This document shows, one piece after another, positions 16,390-25,868 of a stretch of DNA of 64,000 nt. The position numbers and the translations under genes were made by a program. The DNA is from Bernardetia sp963719525 (GTDB lineage Bacteria > Bacteroidota > Bacteroidia > Cytophagales > Bernardetiaceae): the NCBI GenBank assembly GCA_963719525.1, contig CAVRCG010000004.1, positions 558,001 through 622,000 of the forward strand, written 5' to 3'. The notes under the pieces are model-generated. The model saw only the letters and a program-made list of their open reading frames with translations, made no database searches and was not told the origin of the DNA. Numbering within the stretch: position 1 is the first letter of the stretch; each line of letters opens with the position of its first letter.

Positions 16390-16427
16390 CATTCTCATAA
16401 AAAAAGAATACAAAATAAACTCAAAAG

Positions 16428-18095
16428 ATGACTCAAATTTTTCAAAACTTTACTCAAAATTTCTCTAAAACCTTTACTCAAAACCCAAAAGATGATATTC
16501 TTTCAGGACTTACAGTAGCTCTAGCACTTGTTCCAGAAGCGATTGCCTTTGCTTTTGTAGCTAACATTGATCCGATAGTTGGACTTTATGGTGCTTTTAT
16601 GATGGGCATCGTTACGGCAATTTTTGGAGGACGACCGGGAATGATTTCTGGTGCTACAGGTGCGATGGCTGCTGTTGTGGTCAGTACACATTTGATTTTG
16701 AAAGGAAACGAAGTAGGTGCTGCAATGGGAATGGGAGATGATTATTTGGGTTTGCAATGGCTTTTCATTACACTTCTACTGGTCGGAATATTTCAAGTTT
16801 TGGCTGGTCTTTTTCGTTTGGGTAAATTTGTCCGTCTGATTCCACATCCTGTAATGATGGGTTTTGTAAATGGTCTGGCGATTGTGATTTTTATGGCTCA
16901 ATTAGACTTTTTCAAAGAAAAAATAGCAGTTGGAGATACATTTGAAAAAGTTTGGTTGCCGACAAACGACCTTTTAGTTATGGGTGGTTTGGTTCTTCTG
17001 ACAATGGGAATTATGTTCGGATTGCCAAAACTAACTAAAAAAGTTCCTTCTGCATTAGTTGCTATTGTCGTAGTGGCTGCCATCACAATTTTTGGAGGAT
17101 TAGAAGTGAGTACCGTAAAATCATTTGTCATTGAGGGAAGTAATGGAAAATCAACAGGAATTGAAGGTTCTTTACCTACTTTCCAAAATCAAATTTTCAC
17201 ACTTTTTTATACAATGAAAGAACATTGGACACTCATTTTATCAACTGCATTTTTATTAGCTGCCGTCGGACTTATAGAATCCTTAATGACACTAAATTTA
17301 ATCAACGAAATGACCGAAACGAGAGGAAGTGGAAATCGTGAATGTGTCGCTCAAGGAACGGCTAATATTTTGAATGGTCTTTTTGGTGGAATGGGTGGTT
17401 GTGCTATGATTGGTCAATCAATTATCAATGTTGAGTCTGGTGGTCGTGGTCGTTTGTCTGGCGTTATTGCTGCGCTTGCTTTGCTTTGTTTTGTGCTTTT
17501 TGGTGCGCCACTTATCGAACAAATTCCTATTGCTGCTTTGGTTGGCGTTATGTTTATGGTTGTGATTGGTACTTTTGCGTGGAGTAGTTTCCGTATTCTG
17601 CACAAAATCCCTGTTTCTGATGCTATCGTTTTGATTACGGTTTCTGCTGTTACGGTATGGCAAGATTTGGCGATTGCTGTTTTTGTAGGTGTGATTATGT
17701 CAGCTCTAGTTTTTGCGTGGGAAAGTGCAACTCGTATTCGTGCTAGAAAATTTGTAAAAGAAGACGGAACAAAAGTATATTCTATTTGGGGACCTTTATT
17801 TTTTGGCTCTTCACAGGCTTTTAGTGCCAAATTTGACCCAAAAGACGATCCACAAAAAGTAGAAATTGATTTTATAGAATCAAAAGTAAGCGACCATTCA
17901 GGAATTGAAGCACTAAGAGGAGTAGCAAATCGTTATTTAGATATAGGAAAAGAAATAAAACTGACTCATTTGAGTGAAGAATGTATCACACTTTTACTAA
18001 AAGCAAATCCACGATTTGAAGAAGTAATTGAGCGTTCAATTGATGATCCTCGTTATTATGTAGTGAGCGATGTAATGGACGGAGTAATAAAGTAA
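16428..18095 (+). CDS. SulP-family inorganic anion transporter
   Basis: A 555-residue inner-membrane protein with about 10-12 hydrophobic segments in residues 25-430, then a cytoplasmic STAS domain (about 450-545; KVEIDFIESKVSDHSGIEAL). LSGLTVALALVPEAIAFAFVANIDPIVGLY is the SulP amino-terminal signature, and GMISGATGAMAAVVV and GGMGGCAMIGQS follow. SulP proteins carry sulphate, bicarbonate or other anions, by symport or exchange; the substrate is not readable. No carbonic anhydrase or cys gene lies next to it. Confidence 0.9.
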   Translation: MTQIFQNFTQNFSKTFTQNPKDDILSGLTVALALVPEAIAFAFVANIDPIVGLYGAFMMGIVTAIFGGRPGMISGATGAMAAVVVSTHLILKGNEVGAAMGMGDDYLGLQWLFITLLLVGIFQVLAGLFRLGKFVRLIPHPVMMGFVNGLAIVIFMAQLDFFKEKIAVGDTFEKVWLPTNDLLVMGGLVLLTMGIMFGLPKLTKKVPSALVAIVVVAAITIFGGLEVSTVKSFVIEGSNGKSTGIEGSLPTFQNQIFTLFYTMKEHWTLILSTAFLLAAVGLIESLMTLNLINEMTETRGSGNRECVAQGTANILNGLFGGMGGCAMIGQSIINVESGGRGRLSGVIAALALLCFVLFGAPLIEQIPIAALVGVMFMVVIGTFAWSSFRILHKIPVSDAIVLITVSAVTVWQDLAIAVFVGVIMSALVFAWESATRIRARKFVKEDGTKVYSIWGPLFFGSSQAFSAKFDPKDDPQKVEIDFIESKVSDHSGIEALRGVANRYLDIGKEIKLTHLSEECITLLLKANPRFEEVIERSIDDPRYYVVSDVMDGVIK

Positions 18096-18245
18096 GAAGT
18101 ATGAATTTGGAAGTATGAAGTAAATACTGAAAACTCAAAATCACTTTTCAATTTCTGTAATTCCTTGCTTGTTTGTATTTTAGTGTATTATTCACTTCAT
18201 ACTTCTGATTTCTAACTTTATTTTCACTTACAGTTCTAAATTTGT

Positions 18246-18378
18246 ATTATCTTAGTGAAATTTAATCTCCCTTGTATTTCAGAACTTAGTGGTAAAAAGT
18301 AATTCAATTTGTATTTTTTATTATCTTAGTGAAACTTAATTTCCCTTGTATTTGAGAACTTAGTGGTAAAAAGTAATT
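18246..18378 (+). repeat. 59-bp tandem direct repeat
   Basis: 18246-18304 and 18320-18378 match at all but 3 of 59 positions: ATTATCTTAGTGAAA, CCCTTGTATTT and AACTTAGTGGTAAAAAG. It shares the CTTAGTG/TTAGTGG motif with the 16097 repeats. It fills most of the 18096-18443 gap. Confidence 0.75.
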
Positions 18379-18443
18379 TGTTACTTTCCAGATAAAGACG
18401 CATTTTATATTAAACTATCTGCACAAAAAAATCCGATAATTTT

Positions 18444-18863
18444 ATGTTCAAAAAATCAACACGTCTTCCCAAACACAAACAATTTAATTATCAACCACGC
18501 TTTTATAATGCTGATAAAGAAGATTTGGAAAAACGCAAACGCTGGTTAGAAGCCGAAGAGCGAGTAAAAGAATTAGAAAAAGAAGAAGCCAAAGAAGAAA
18601 TAAATAAATTAAGCAGTTATAACGAAGAAGAATCTATTTTGAGAGGCTCATTTGGAAGAGCAAAGCAAAAACGCAAAACCCTTTTTGGAAATATGTCCGT
18701 TGTTGTTTTAATAGCTTTGCTGGGAGGAGCAGTTTATATTTTTGCTAATCACTTAGGAAGTGAAGGAAAAGGTATGGGTTGGGATGCTTATGCTATCCTT
18801 CTGCTAGTTCCTATTTATATTTTCTTTCGTGTTCGTGCTAATTCTAAAATTAAGAAAGACTAA
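18444..18863 (+). CDS. Small two-helix membrane protein with coiled coil
   Basis: A 139-residue protein. Residues about 25-60 are a highly charged helix (KEDLEKRKRWLEAEERVKEL, then EEAKEEINKL) that would form a coiled coil. Two hydrophobic segments follow (about 88-106 VVLIALLGGAVYIFANHL and 115-132 AYAILLLVPIYIFFRV). The N terminus is basic (KKSTRLPKHKQFNYQPRFY), which suggests the coiled coil is cytoplasmic. This layout is common in small uncharacterised proteins of Cytophagales. No function is assigned. Confidence 0.65.
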   Translation: MFKKSTRLPKHKQFNYQPRFYNADKEDLEKRKRWLEAEERVKELEKEEAKEEINKLSSYNEEESILRGSFGRAKQKRKTLFGNMSVVVLIALLGGAVYIFANHLGSEGKGMGWDAYAILLLVPIYIFFRVRANSKIKKD

Positions 18864-18869
18864 AAACCT

Positions 18870-18902
18870 AACGAACGGTTCGCTCAAAGCGAACCGTTCG
18901 TT
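18870..18902. terminator. Strong bidirectional terminator
   Basis: ACGAACGGTTCGCT (18871-18884) and AGCGAACCGTTCGT (18888-18901) form a perfect 14-bp stem with a 3-base loop, followed by a T-run on the plus strand. It separates two convergent genes. Confidence 0.9.
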
Positions 18903-18904
18903 TT

Positions 18905-20656
18905 TTAAAAAATATACTTCCCACCTACAACTACAGTAATTCCATTATTAGGATAATAAACAAAACGCTGATAATTCTGTCCAATCAAATTATATCCATT
19001 TGCAAAAGCAGAAATTCGTTCCGTAAATTTATACGAAACCGAAACACTCAAATCATTAATCGGCTTTAATTTATAAATCGTTTCCGAAACAGGATTTTGA
19101 GTTTTGATTCCAAAGAGTTGCTGAAGTGTAAGTTCTGTTTTTAGTTTTTCGATAAACGTATAACCTACACTCAAGCTCGTTTGAAAGTTCGGACGATGAT
19201 GAGCAATTTCTAAATCAGTAAGTCCATAACCAAAATAGTTAGCCGACAAACGAGCCGATAAATTATTTTTTTGATAAACAGATGAAACTCCCAAACGAAA
19301 AACATTCACTTTGTCATACAACAATCCAAACTGTGAAGAATCCGAAACCGAAGGAGCAAAAAATGGCATATTATCATACATCGCAAAACCTACTTCTGCA
19401 TTAGCTTTCAAGTCTTTATTAACATTCGCTTGAAGAGCAAAATTTGCATCAAGCTGTGAAAACGTATGACTAAGAGGTTGTAGAGAAGCCAAAAAAGGAT
19501 TTTGAACCGTTAACATTCTCAAAAACTGTGGTTTTACTCCTCCACTTATTTCTCCCAAAAGCCATAATTTATCTTTAGAAAGCTCATAAGAAATATTAAT
19601 ATTTGGATAAAAGAAGAGTTTGTTTCCAGTAGCGTTTTCTAAAAGCGAATCCGAACTATAGGCTATTCCAGCACCAATATTCAATGTCAAGTTTTCAGTA
19701 GAGTGATTAAATGTAGGTGCGAAACTAACTAATGTTCTGTTGTTTGTAAGTTGAATAGTTTGATTTTCAATAGTCAAAAAACTACCATTTTGCTGTGTTT
19801 GATGAAATTCTGTATTAAATCTCAACTTAGATTTTTCAGAAACAGAATACGATATTTCACTCAAAACAGGAATTTGCCATTCACTTATATTATCTCTTGC
19901 TTCAAAAAGATTAAATCCAACAGAAAATTTGTAGCCTAATTTGTCAGCACTAGCATCTCCAAATTCATCTTTTTTAGGCAATGAAGTCAAATCTAGTTTC
20001 GTTTCTAATCTATGATACGTCTGGCGAATATCTCTTTTATCTGGCGTTTCAAAATCCAATCTACTTTCTGGATTATAACCGTAATAATGAACTCGTTCTA
20101 AGTTATAGTTAATGGAAGAAGACAGTACAAATTTTTCTTTTGTATGCTCCGAAAAAAGCAACACATTTGTATTTCCGTAGCCCGAATTTTGTCCATCAAC
20201 AACACCATTCATAGAAGAAAGATGATGAGCAAAAACACCAAATTTGTTATTATCATTTAATTGATGACTATAAAATCCCTCAAAATAAGGAGTAATATAG
20301 TTTCCAAAACCTGCTTTTACGTAATTTCCTAAAAGTTCTTTCGGAATGGTAGGCGCAAGTTCGTTCGGCATTTCTCTAAAGGTAAGTTTACTGAAAGTCA
20401 TCGATTCACTAAAATCAATTTCGGCATCTTTCGAAACTTTTAATAATGGTAACGCATCAATTTCAGCATTTGTCTTTATAGGAGGTTTTGAGATTAATTC
20501 AAACTCATTCGTTTTGGTAACCTCTACATTTTCTTGTTCTAATTCTGCCTGTCCTTGAGCAAACGTTTTTTGTCCAAAATCTGACGAAAAAATAATCAGT
20601 AATTGGATAAAAAAGTAAATGGAAAAGATTTTTAGTTTTGTAGCTATGTGTTTCAT
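18905..20656 (-). CDS. Outer-membrane beta-barrel protein (TonB-dependent-receptor-like)
   Basis: A 583-residue protein with a signal peptide ending KTFAQ (about residue 34). After an acidic linker (50-90), residues about 105-583 are alternating amphipathic strands with many aromatic girdle residues, e.g. GNYVKAGFGNYITPYFEGF and RISAFANGYNLIGQNYQRFVYY, ending in an aromatic-terminal strand (VVVGGKYIF). This fits a large barrel of receptor type, but no plug domain or TonB box is obvious. The upstream TPR gene is on the same strand 120 bp away, with a hairpin between, and the two may work together. Confidence 0.65.
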   Translation of the reverse strand: MKHIATKLKIFSIYFFIQLLIIFSSDFGQKTFAQGQAELEQENVEVTKTNEFELISKPPIKTNAEIDALPLLKVSKDAEIDFSESMTFSKLTFREMPNELAPTIPKELLGNYVKAGFGNYITPYFEGFYSHQLNDNNKFGVFAHHLSSMNGVVDGQNSGYGNTNVLLFSEHTKEKFVLSSSINYNLERVHYYGYNPESRLDFETPDKRDIRQTYHRLETKLDLTSLPKKDEFGDASADKLGYKFSVGFNLFEARDNISEWQIPVLSEISYSVSEKSKLRFNTEFHQTQQNGSFLTIENQTIQLTNNRTLVSFAPTFNHSTENLTLNIGAGIAYSSDSLLENATGNKLFFYPNINISYELSKDKLWLLGEISGGVKPQFLRMLTVQNPFLASLQPLSHTFSQLDANFALQANVNKDLKANAEVGFAMYDNMPFFAPSVSDSSQFGLLYDKVNVFRLGVSSVYQKNNLSARLSANYFGYGLTDLEIAHHRPNFQTSLSVGYTFIEKLKTELTLQQLFGIKTQNPVSETIYKLKPINDLSVSVSYKFTERISAFANGYNLIGQNYQRFVYYPNNGITVVVGGKYIF

Positions 20657-20702
20657 TTTGGAAGAAATTTTTTATTAGGATAGAATTTTTACCGAATCAA
20701 AA

Positions 20703-20767
20703 GTAGCCGACAGTTTCTAACTGTTGATAAACTACCATAATTCTAAGAGTTGGAAACTGTCAGCTAC
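20703..20767. repeat. Hairpin in the TPR/beta-barrel intergenic spacer
   Basis: GTAGCCGACAGTTTCTAACT (20703-20722) and AGTTGGAAACTGTCAGCTAC (20748-20767) pair at 18 of 20 positions with a 25-base loop. It lies between two same-strand genes, so it may attenuate transcription or stabilise mRNA ends. It lacks a T-run. Confidence 0.65.
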
Positions 20768-20775
20768 ATTAATTT

Positions 20776-23733
20776 TTAATCCAACAATAAAGCTAGTTTA
20801 TTTGCTTTTTGTTGTGTTTCTTTTTGCTGCGAAAACTGCTTTCTCAAATCTTTTAAGATTGATTTTGCACTCTGATTATCTCCAATGTTGTGCATTAAAG
20901 TTGCGAGTTCGAAGAGAGCTTCAGAAGCATATTTCGGATTTGCTTGTCTGTCGTTTCCTAATTTGGAAAGTCCTTCAATAGCTGCATCTATTTGCTGCTG
21001 ACCTGCTAAAATTTTATTTTCATACAAACGAACAAAATCATTATCTGCTTGTGCTTTTTTGTTGCGAATAATAGCTAGATAATCATTTGCTGTTGCAAAA
21101 TCTCCTTGATTACAATACGTTTTTGTTAGTTTTTCCCACGCATTTACACGCATAGCATCATTAGGAGCAACTTTTGCCAAACTTTTATAATGTGTAATTG
21201 CACTATTATAATTTTCTCTACCAAACTCTATATCGCCCATATCTGAAAGCGCAAGAATTTGTTTTTGCCCACCTACTCGTTGCAAATTACTTATAGCCTG
21301 ATTATTATCGCCATAATATTGATAGCTTTTGCCCAAATAAAAATAAACAAGGTCGTAATAAGGCGTTCTAGCAATTTCGTTTTTACTAATTATATCTCTA
21401 AAAACAGCTATTGCACCAGAAAACTCTTTGCTATTATACAACTTTAGTCCTCTGTCGTATTCTTTTTGAAGAGCTGTATTTACGGTAGGATTGGTAATCG
21501 AATTATTTGAAATAGAATTAGGACTATAACCAGCATTATTACTTGCATAGATATTTCTAAGCTCGTCCAGATTTTCCACTTCTACACCAAAATCAATATA
21601 ATTTTCTAATGTATTGAGAGCCATCTTTGCTTTGTCCGAATTTGGATAATTACTAATCAAAGCCGTATAATCATTGATTGCATTCTTGTTTTGTCCTAAT
21701 CCATTCCACGCATTTCCACGACTGTATAAGGCTTCTGCTAATTTTTCACTTTGAGGATAACGTTTTATAAAATCATTCAAAAGTTCTATAACTTCTTTGC
21801 GATTGCCTTTACTTTCATAAATTTTAGCCTTCATGACCTGCGAATATTGAGCATACAGAGAGTTAGGCGTTTGCATAACAAAGTCAAATTTTTTCATTGC
21901 TTCCGAATAATTATTCTGAACAAAATAAATTTGACCTAAAGAAAAATTGATATATTCAGTTTCAGAATCTCCCAAATTCAAAGCCTTTATAAAATTAATT
22001 TCTGCTTCTTTGTAGTGTTTGTTTACAGCATAAATCGTTGCCAGACGAGTGAGTGCATCAACGGCTTTTTCTTTTATAATTCCTTTTGGAGTAGATAAAT
22101 ATTCTTCCAAAAAAACAAGTGCATTCTGTTTGGCTACACTACTATAACTTGCTTTGTTGAAATTAATAACTGCCATTCCGTATTTTGCATCTGCATAAAA
22201 ACGACTTGAAGAAGGTATTTTTTGATAATACGACTCTGCTTCTGTTACTTTTTGAGTGTGCAACAATAATTCTGCTCTATAAAAATTGACAAAATGTTGA
22301 AGTGAGTCGTTCAGTTGTATATCGTTTGCAAACTGATTTATGACAGCGTTCATTTCCTCGTAAGAAGATTGATTGAAAAGCTCTTTGATAGACTGCAAAG
22401 CCAAATCAACGTACATTTTATTGACTTGCTTCTTATCTATTGCCTTCGATTTTTTGGATTTCAGATAAGACATTGCCATTTTTGCATTCTGATCAATCGC
22501 AATCGCATGAGCAGTAAACAGGATAACTTCAGGGAAATAAGGACTTTGAGAATAACTGTCTTCAAATTTTTTGCTTTCAGTAATCAAAAAATCATATTCT
22601 CCAGACAAATAAAGATTTTTGAGTTTAGAATAATATGCCTTTTCAGCATCAGAAGGATTAGAAAGGGCTAACTCGTCATAGACAGAAGCTGCCTTTTTGA
22701 AGTTATTTTGATTCTCATAAATGCTCGCTTTCATCAGCAAAACGGAAGGATAAAGACTACTTCCTGCAAGCGTATGATTTTCATAGTCCAAAAACTCCTC
22801 ATAATTTTCTACTTCATACAGCGTATTTAGGTATTGGTAGGCAGCCGAATCAGAAAGTTGTTTGCTATTTCTTTTATAGCGACCAAACCATTCATAAGCT
22901 AAATCAAACTCTTTTTTGAGGTAAGCACATTGAGCAGCATAATAAAAAAGCTCAACATCGTGTTTTTCGTTAGCAATCGAAGAAAGAAAGTTGCTCAAAC
23001 CTTTACATTCCTCTAAACTATAATAAGACTTTGCAATTAATTTGTTTGCACTTTCTGTATATTTTTTATTTGCTTTTGATTGAGTAAGGTTAGTAATGGC
23101 TTTATCAAAACTTCCCAATTCATAATTAATAAAACCTACATAATAACTTGCTTGTGCGTAATATTCATTCTTTTTGGATTGCAGAGATGAGAAAGTACGC
23201 AACGCTTCCTTTTTTCTTCCAATTTTGAAATAAGAATAAGCCAAACGAAAATTAATTTCTAATTCTTCCTTTTCAGTAGGACGAGATTTTTCTAAGAGAG
23301 CAAAATAATAGGCTGCTCTGCGATAGTTTTCTTCTTCATAAAAAGAATTTGCTAAAGCAAGTGTGAGCTTATCAGCATAAATCGTTTGTTTGTACTTAGC
23401 AATAAACTCAATACTGTTGCGTTCGGCATACAGTTTTTTGAGATAAAGTTCGCACAACCTTAAATAGTAGGTTGCTTCTAACTTTTTATTAAACTCATTT
23501 TGAGAGCTAAAAGAAGAATTTGCAGAAGTTAGATAAGAAGAGAATGTTTTTTGAGCAGCTTCGTAATGTTGCTGTTCAAAAAGAGTTAGTGCGTTTTGGA
23601 AGTTGTTATCTAATGGATTCGAACCTTTTGGTGTGTGATGTTGTGCAAAGACACACGAAAACGGTAAAAATGACAGAAGAAGAAAAAACACACACATTCC
23701 CACAACTCTATTAAGCAGGTTTTGGAAAGGCAT
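20776..23733 (-). CDS. Large secreted TPR protein
   Basis: A 985-residue protein with a signal peptide (about 1-30, ending SCVFAQ). Almost the whole chain is repeated helix pairs of 33-36 residues in tetratricopeptide style, for example YYVGFINYELGSFDKAITNL, EALYSRGNAWNGLGQNKNAI and INFSLGQIYFVQNNYSEAM. There is no transmembrane segment after the signal, so it is periplasmic or on the surface. TPR proteins of this size act as scaffolds for envelope assemblies. Its downstream neighbour is a beta-barrel, a pairing repeatedly seen in Bacteroidota. The partner and role are inferred. Confidence 0.75.
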   Translation of the reverse strand: MPFQNLLNRVVGMCVFFLLLSFLPFSCVFAQHHTPKGSNPLDNNFQNALTLFEQQHYEAAQKTFSSYLTSANSSFSSQNEFNKKLEATYYLRLCELYLKKLYAERNSIEFIAKYKQTIYADKLTLALANSFYEEENYRRAAYYFALLEKSRPTEKEELEINFRLAYSYFKIGRKKEALRTFSSLQSKKNEYYAQASYYVGFINYELGSFDKAITNLTQSKANKKYTESANKLIAKSYYSLEECKGLSNFLSSIANEKHDVELFYYAAQCAYLKKEFDLAYEWFGRYKRNSKQLSDSAAYQYLNTLYEVENYEEFLDYENHTLAGSSLYPSVLLMKASIYENQNNFKKAASVYDELALSNPSDAEKAYYSKLKNLYLSGEYDFLITESKKFEDSYSQSPYFPEVILFTAHAIAIDQNAKMAMSYLKSKKSKAIDKKQVNKMYVDLALQSIKELFNQSSYEEMNAVINQFANDIQLNDSLQHFVNFYRAELLLHTQKVTEAESYYQKIPSSSRFYADAKYGMAVINFNKASYSSVAKQNALVFLEEYLSTPKGIIKEKAVDALTRLATIYAVNKHYKEAEINFIKALNLGDSETEYINFSLGQIYFVQNNYSEAMKKFDFVMQTPNSLYAQYSQVMKAKIYESKGNRKEVIELLNDFIKRYPQSEKLAEALYSRGNAWNGLGQNKNAINDYTALISNYPNSDKAKMALNTLENYIDFGVEVENLDELRNIYASNNAGYSPNSISNNSITNPTVNTALQKEYDRGLKLYNSKEFSGAIAVFRDIISKNEIARTPYYDLVYFYLGKSYQYYGDNNQAISNLQRVGGQKQILALSDMGDIEFGRENYNSAITHYKSLAKVAPNDAMRVNAWEKLTKTYCNQGDFATANDYLAIIRNKKAQADNDFVRLYENKILAGQQQIDAAIEGLSKLGNDRQANPKYASEALFELATLMHNIGDNQSAKSILKDLRKQFSQQKETQQKANKLALLLD

Positions 23734-24113
23734 ATTTACAAATTATTAAAGTAACAGATAGGATATTTTTAAGAAAGCCTCATTATAAGACTATAGTACT
23801 GCAAATTCGTTTATTTTATTAATTTTTGCAAATCTTGTTTCATTGTTTTTTGTAGATAAAATGTTGATTATAAGAATTTTGTTGTTTTATGACGAGTTCT
23901 AATAAGATTATATTTTATCTATACTATTGATTTTTTTCGACAATTATATCATTAATAAAAAACAAGTATTTGAAAATAGTAAGGGATATTAACTGTATTT
24001 TTCTACAATAAATTTTACGAAATAAAATACAAAACCAGTATAATTACTGTCCTTTGATGTAGTTCAATACAATTTGTTACTAATTTAAGAAAAAAAATCA
24101 TTAAGACTTCTAT
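23734..24113. other. AT-rich intergenic region, no feature
   Basis: 380 bp between the TPR gene start and the maf stop. It is A/T-rich throughout; I find no ORF, tRNA, clear hairpin or TAnnTTTG box on either strand. It must hold the promoter of the TPR gene. Confidence 0.5.
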
Positions 24114-24722
24114 TTAGGTCAAAAAATCTACCCATTCTTTGTATAACTTCTGAACAGGCAAACCCATTACATTAAAATAACTTCCATTTATTTTTTCAAT
24201 TCCTATCATTCCTAACCATTCTTGCGCTCCATACGAACCTGCTTTATCAAAAGGTTTGTATTTTTGAATGTAATAATCAATTTCATTTTGACTCAGTTCT
24301 TTAAAAAATACTTCTGTTTCGTCCGAAAAGCTATGTAGTTTGTCTTTTGTACAGATACAAACTCCCGTAATGACCAAATGCTTTTTGCCAGAAAGAAGGC
24401 GTAACATTTCTCTAGCTTCAATTACATTTTGAGGTTTATTCAAAATTTTGTCCTTAATAACTACAATTGTATCAGAAGTAATCAAAATTTCATTTAGAAA
24501 ATCAACATCTGCTTTTTTGAGTTCTTTTTGCTGTGTTAAGGCTTTTCGTTCTGCTAATTTTTGAGCAACTTCTTTGGTCTGCCATTCTGGTAAAATATCC
24601 TCATTTACTTCCTTGACACGCTGTTCGAACTCAATATCCATAGAAGATAAAAGCTGTTTGCGACGTGGAGAACCAGAACCTAAAATGACTTTGTAATGAT
24701 GTAAAAGATGATTTAGAAGCAT
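24114..24722 (-). CDS. maf: Maf-family nucleoside triphosphate pyrophosphatase
   Basis: A 202-residue cytoplasmic protein. LGSGSPRRKQLL (P-loop-like Maf motif), SDTIVVIKDKILNKPQN, LSGKKHLVITGVCI and PFDKAGSYGAQEWLGMIGIEKINGSYFNVMGLP are the four conserved Maf blocks in order. Maf proteins hydrolyse non-canonical or dTTP/UTP-type nucleotides and have been linked to septum control. The length is typical. The next gene upstream is the orphan DNA methyltransferase, separated by 39 bp that include a palindromic repeat. Confidence 0.9.
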   Translation of the reverse strand: MLLNHLLHHYKVILGSGSPRRKQLLSSMDIEFEQRVKEVNEDILPEWQTKEVAQKLAERKALTQQKELKKADVDFLNEILITSDTIVVIKDKILNKPQNVIEAREMLRLLSGKKHLVITGVCICTKDKLHSFSDETEVFFKELSQNEIDYYIQKYKPFDKAGSYGAQEWLGMIGIEKINGSYFNVMGLPVQKLYKEWVDFLT

Positions 24723-24744
24723 AATTGTAAAATTGACTTTAGCG

Positions 24745-24779
24745 TTTTTTATTTACACAGACTAGGAAGTCTGTGATAC
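24745..24779. repeat. 35-bp palindromic repeat, copy 1 (inverted relative to 42223)
   Basis: ATTTACACAGACTAGGAAG then TCTGTGATAC. The core CACAGACT-AGGA-AGTCTGTG is a perfect 8-bp inverted repeat. Its reverse complement occurs base for base over 35 positions at 42223-42257. The last codons and the stop of the methyltransferase gene lie inside it. Confidence 0.8.
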
Positions 24780-25742
24780 AAATTGAAGGCGTTCTTCACA
24801 AATATCAAAATATTCTTTTTCAAGCTCAAAACCTATAAATTTTCGTTGCGTTTTTAGAGCTGCAACGCCTGTCGAAGCACTTCCCATAAATGGGTCAAGA
24901 ATAGTTTGATTTTCGAAACTAACTAGCTTAACTAAATGTTGCATTAATTGTACAGGTTTTAATGTGGGGTGAGTATTAAAATTATCTGCTTTCTGCCTTA
25001 CTTTCGGAACCAGAAAAAATTTGTCATAGCCATCTCCGTGTTCTTCTACTCTCAAAAAATTAGGTGTAACTCTTCCTTTTGGATGTGGATTGTGTCCTAC
25101 TTTCCCCTCTCCTTTTTGATATGGAATCCGTGTTTCTTCCAAATTAAGTGCGCCAGTTCCTGTTTTTATGATGTTTTGTGCTACCGTTACTCCTTTCGGA
25201 ATTGGTTTTTGAATCAAAATAATGGGTTCATAAGCTGGTTTTACTCCTAATCCTGCACCTTTGTATTGTTGTCCTATTTCTGAAGTTGCTTCTTTTTTTA
25301 GTTTTTTATTATTGGAAGAGTAATTTTCTGCACCTCCCTTTTTATAGCCTTGAACATAATTATACTTTCCGATTACCTTACTTTCTACCTCTAATGCTGC
25401 ATCAATATCTAAGGAAACATCTCTACTTTTTGGCATTCCATTGAGGAAAGTCCAAAACAAAACATCTTTTATCAAAAAACCACTATCTTCCAAATCTACC
25501 ATCAAACGGTGCATCAGTCTGACCGAAGAAAACACCAAACCAAAAGAACCATCTTTCAATACACGCAGCGAATCTTCCCAAATTTCACGTTTTGGCAAAT
25601 CTTTATCCCAATAATTATTTTGATACGAAATTCCGTAAGGTGGATCGGTAACAAGCGCATCGATAGAACTATCTTTCAATGGTTTGAGTCCATAACACGA
25701 TTGATTAAAAATTTGATAGGTAGAATTTTGCTTTTTTTGCAT
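24762..25742 (-). CDS. Orphan DNA methyltransferase (beta-class, m6A or m4C)
   Basis: A 326-residue protein. Catalytic motif IV is VTDPPYG (Asp33-Tyr36) near the N terminus, and the SAM-binding motif I is TILDPFMGSASTGVAAL near residue 280, so the order is beta class. A probable target recognition region lies between (about 110-240). No restriction endonuclease gene is adjacent. DPPY is compatible with N6-adenine or N4-cytosine methylation. The stop codon is supplied by the 35-bp repeat (last residues VSQTS), so the natural C terminus may have been trimmed. Confidence 0.85.
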   Translation of the reverse strand: MQKKQNSTYQIFNQSCYGLKPLKDSSIDALVTDPPYGISYQNNYWDKDLPKREIWEDSLRVLKDGSFGLVFSSVRLMHRLMVDLEDSGFLIKDVLFWTFLNGMPKSRDVSLDIDAALEVESKVIGKYNYVQGYKKGGAENYSSNNKKLKKEATSEIGQQYKGAGLGVKPAYEPIILIQKPIPKGVTVAQNIIKTGTGALNLEETRIPYQKGEGKVGHNPHPKGRVTPNFLRVEEHGDGYDKFFLVPKVRQKADNFNTHPTLKPVQLMQHLVKLVSFENQTILDPFMGSASTGVAALKTQRKFIGFELEKEYFDICEERLQFVSQTS

Positions 25743-25868
25743 CTTCTTTTTTAAAATGATTTACCGTAACTATTCAATTCCTAAATTTAACACTTTTTGC
25801 AACACTTTCTTATTTTTTTACGAATAGAGAGTAATTACAATAAATAGTATCACAAAAAATTACTCGCT

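Noticed and set aside
20776..23733. Several plus-strand ORFs inside the TPR gene
   Set aside because: They are antisense shadows of a long, periodic coding frame.
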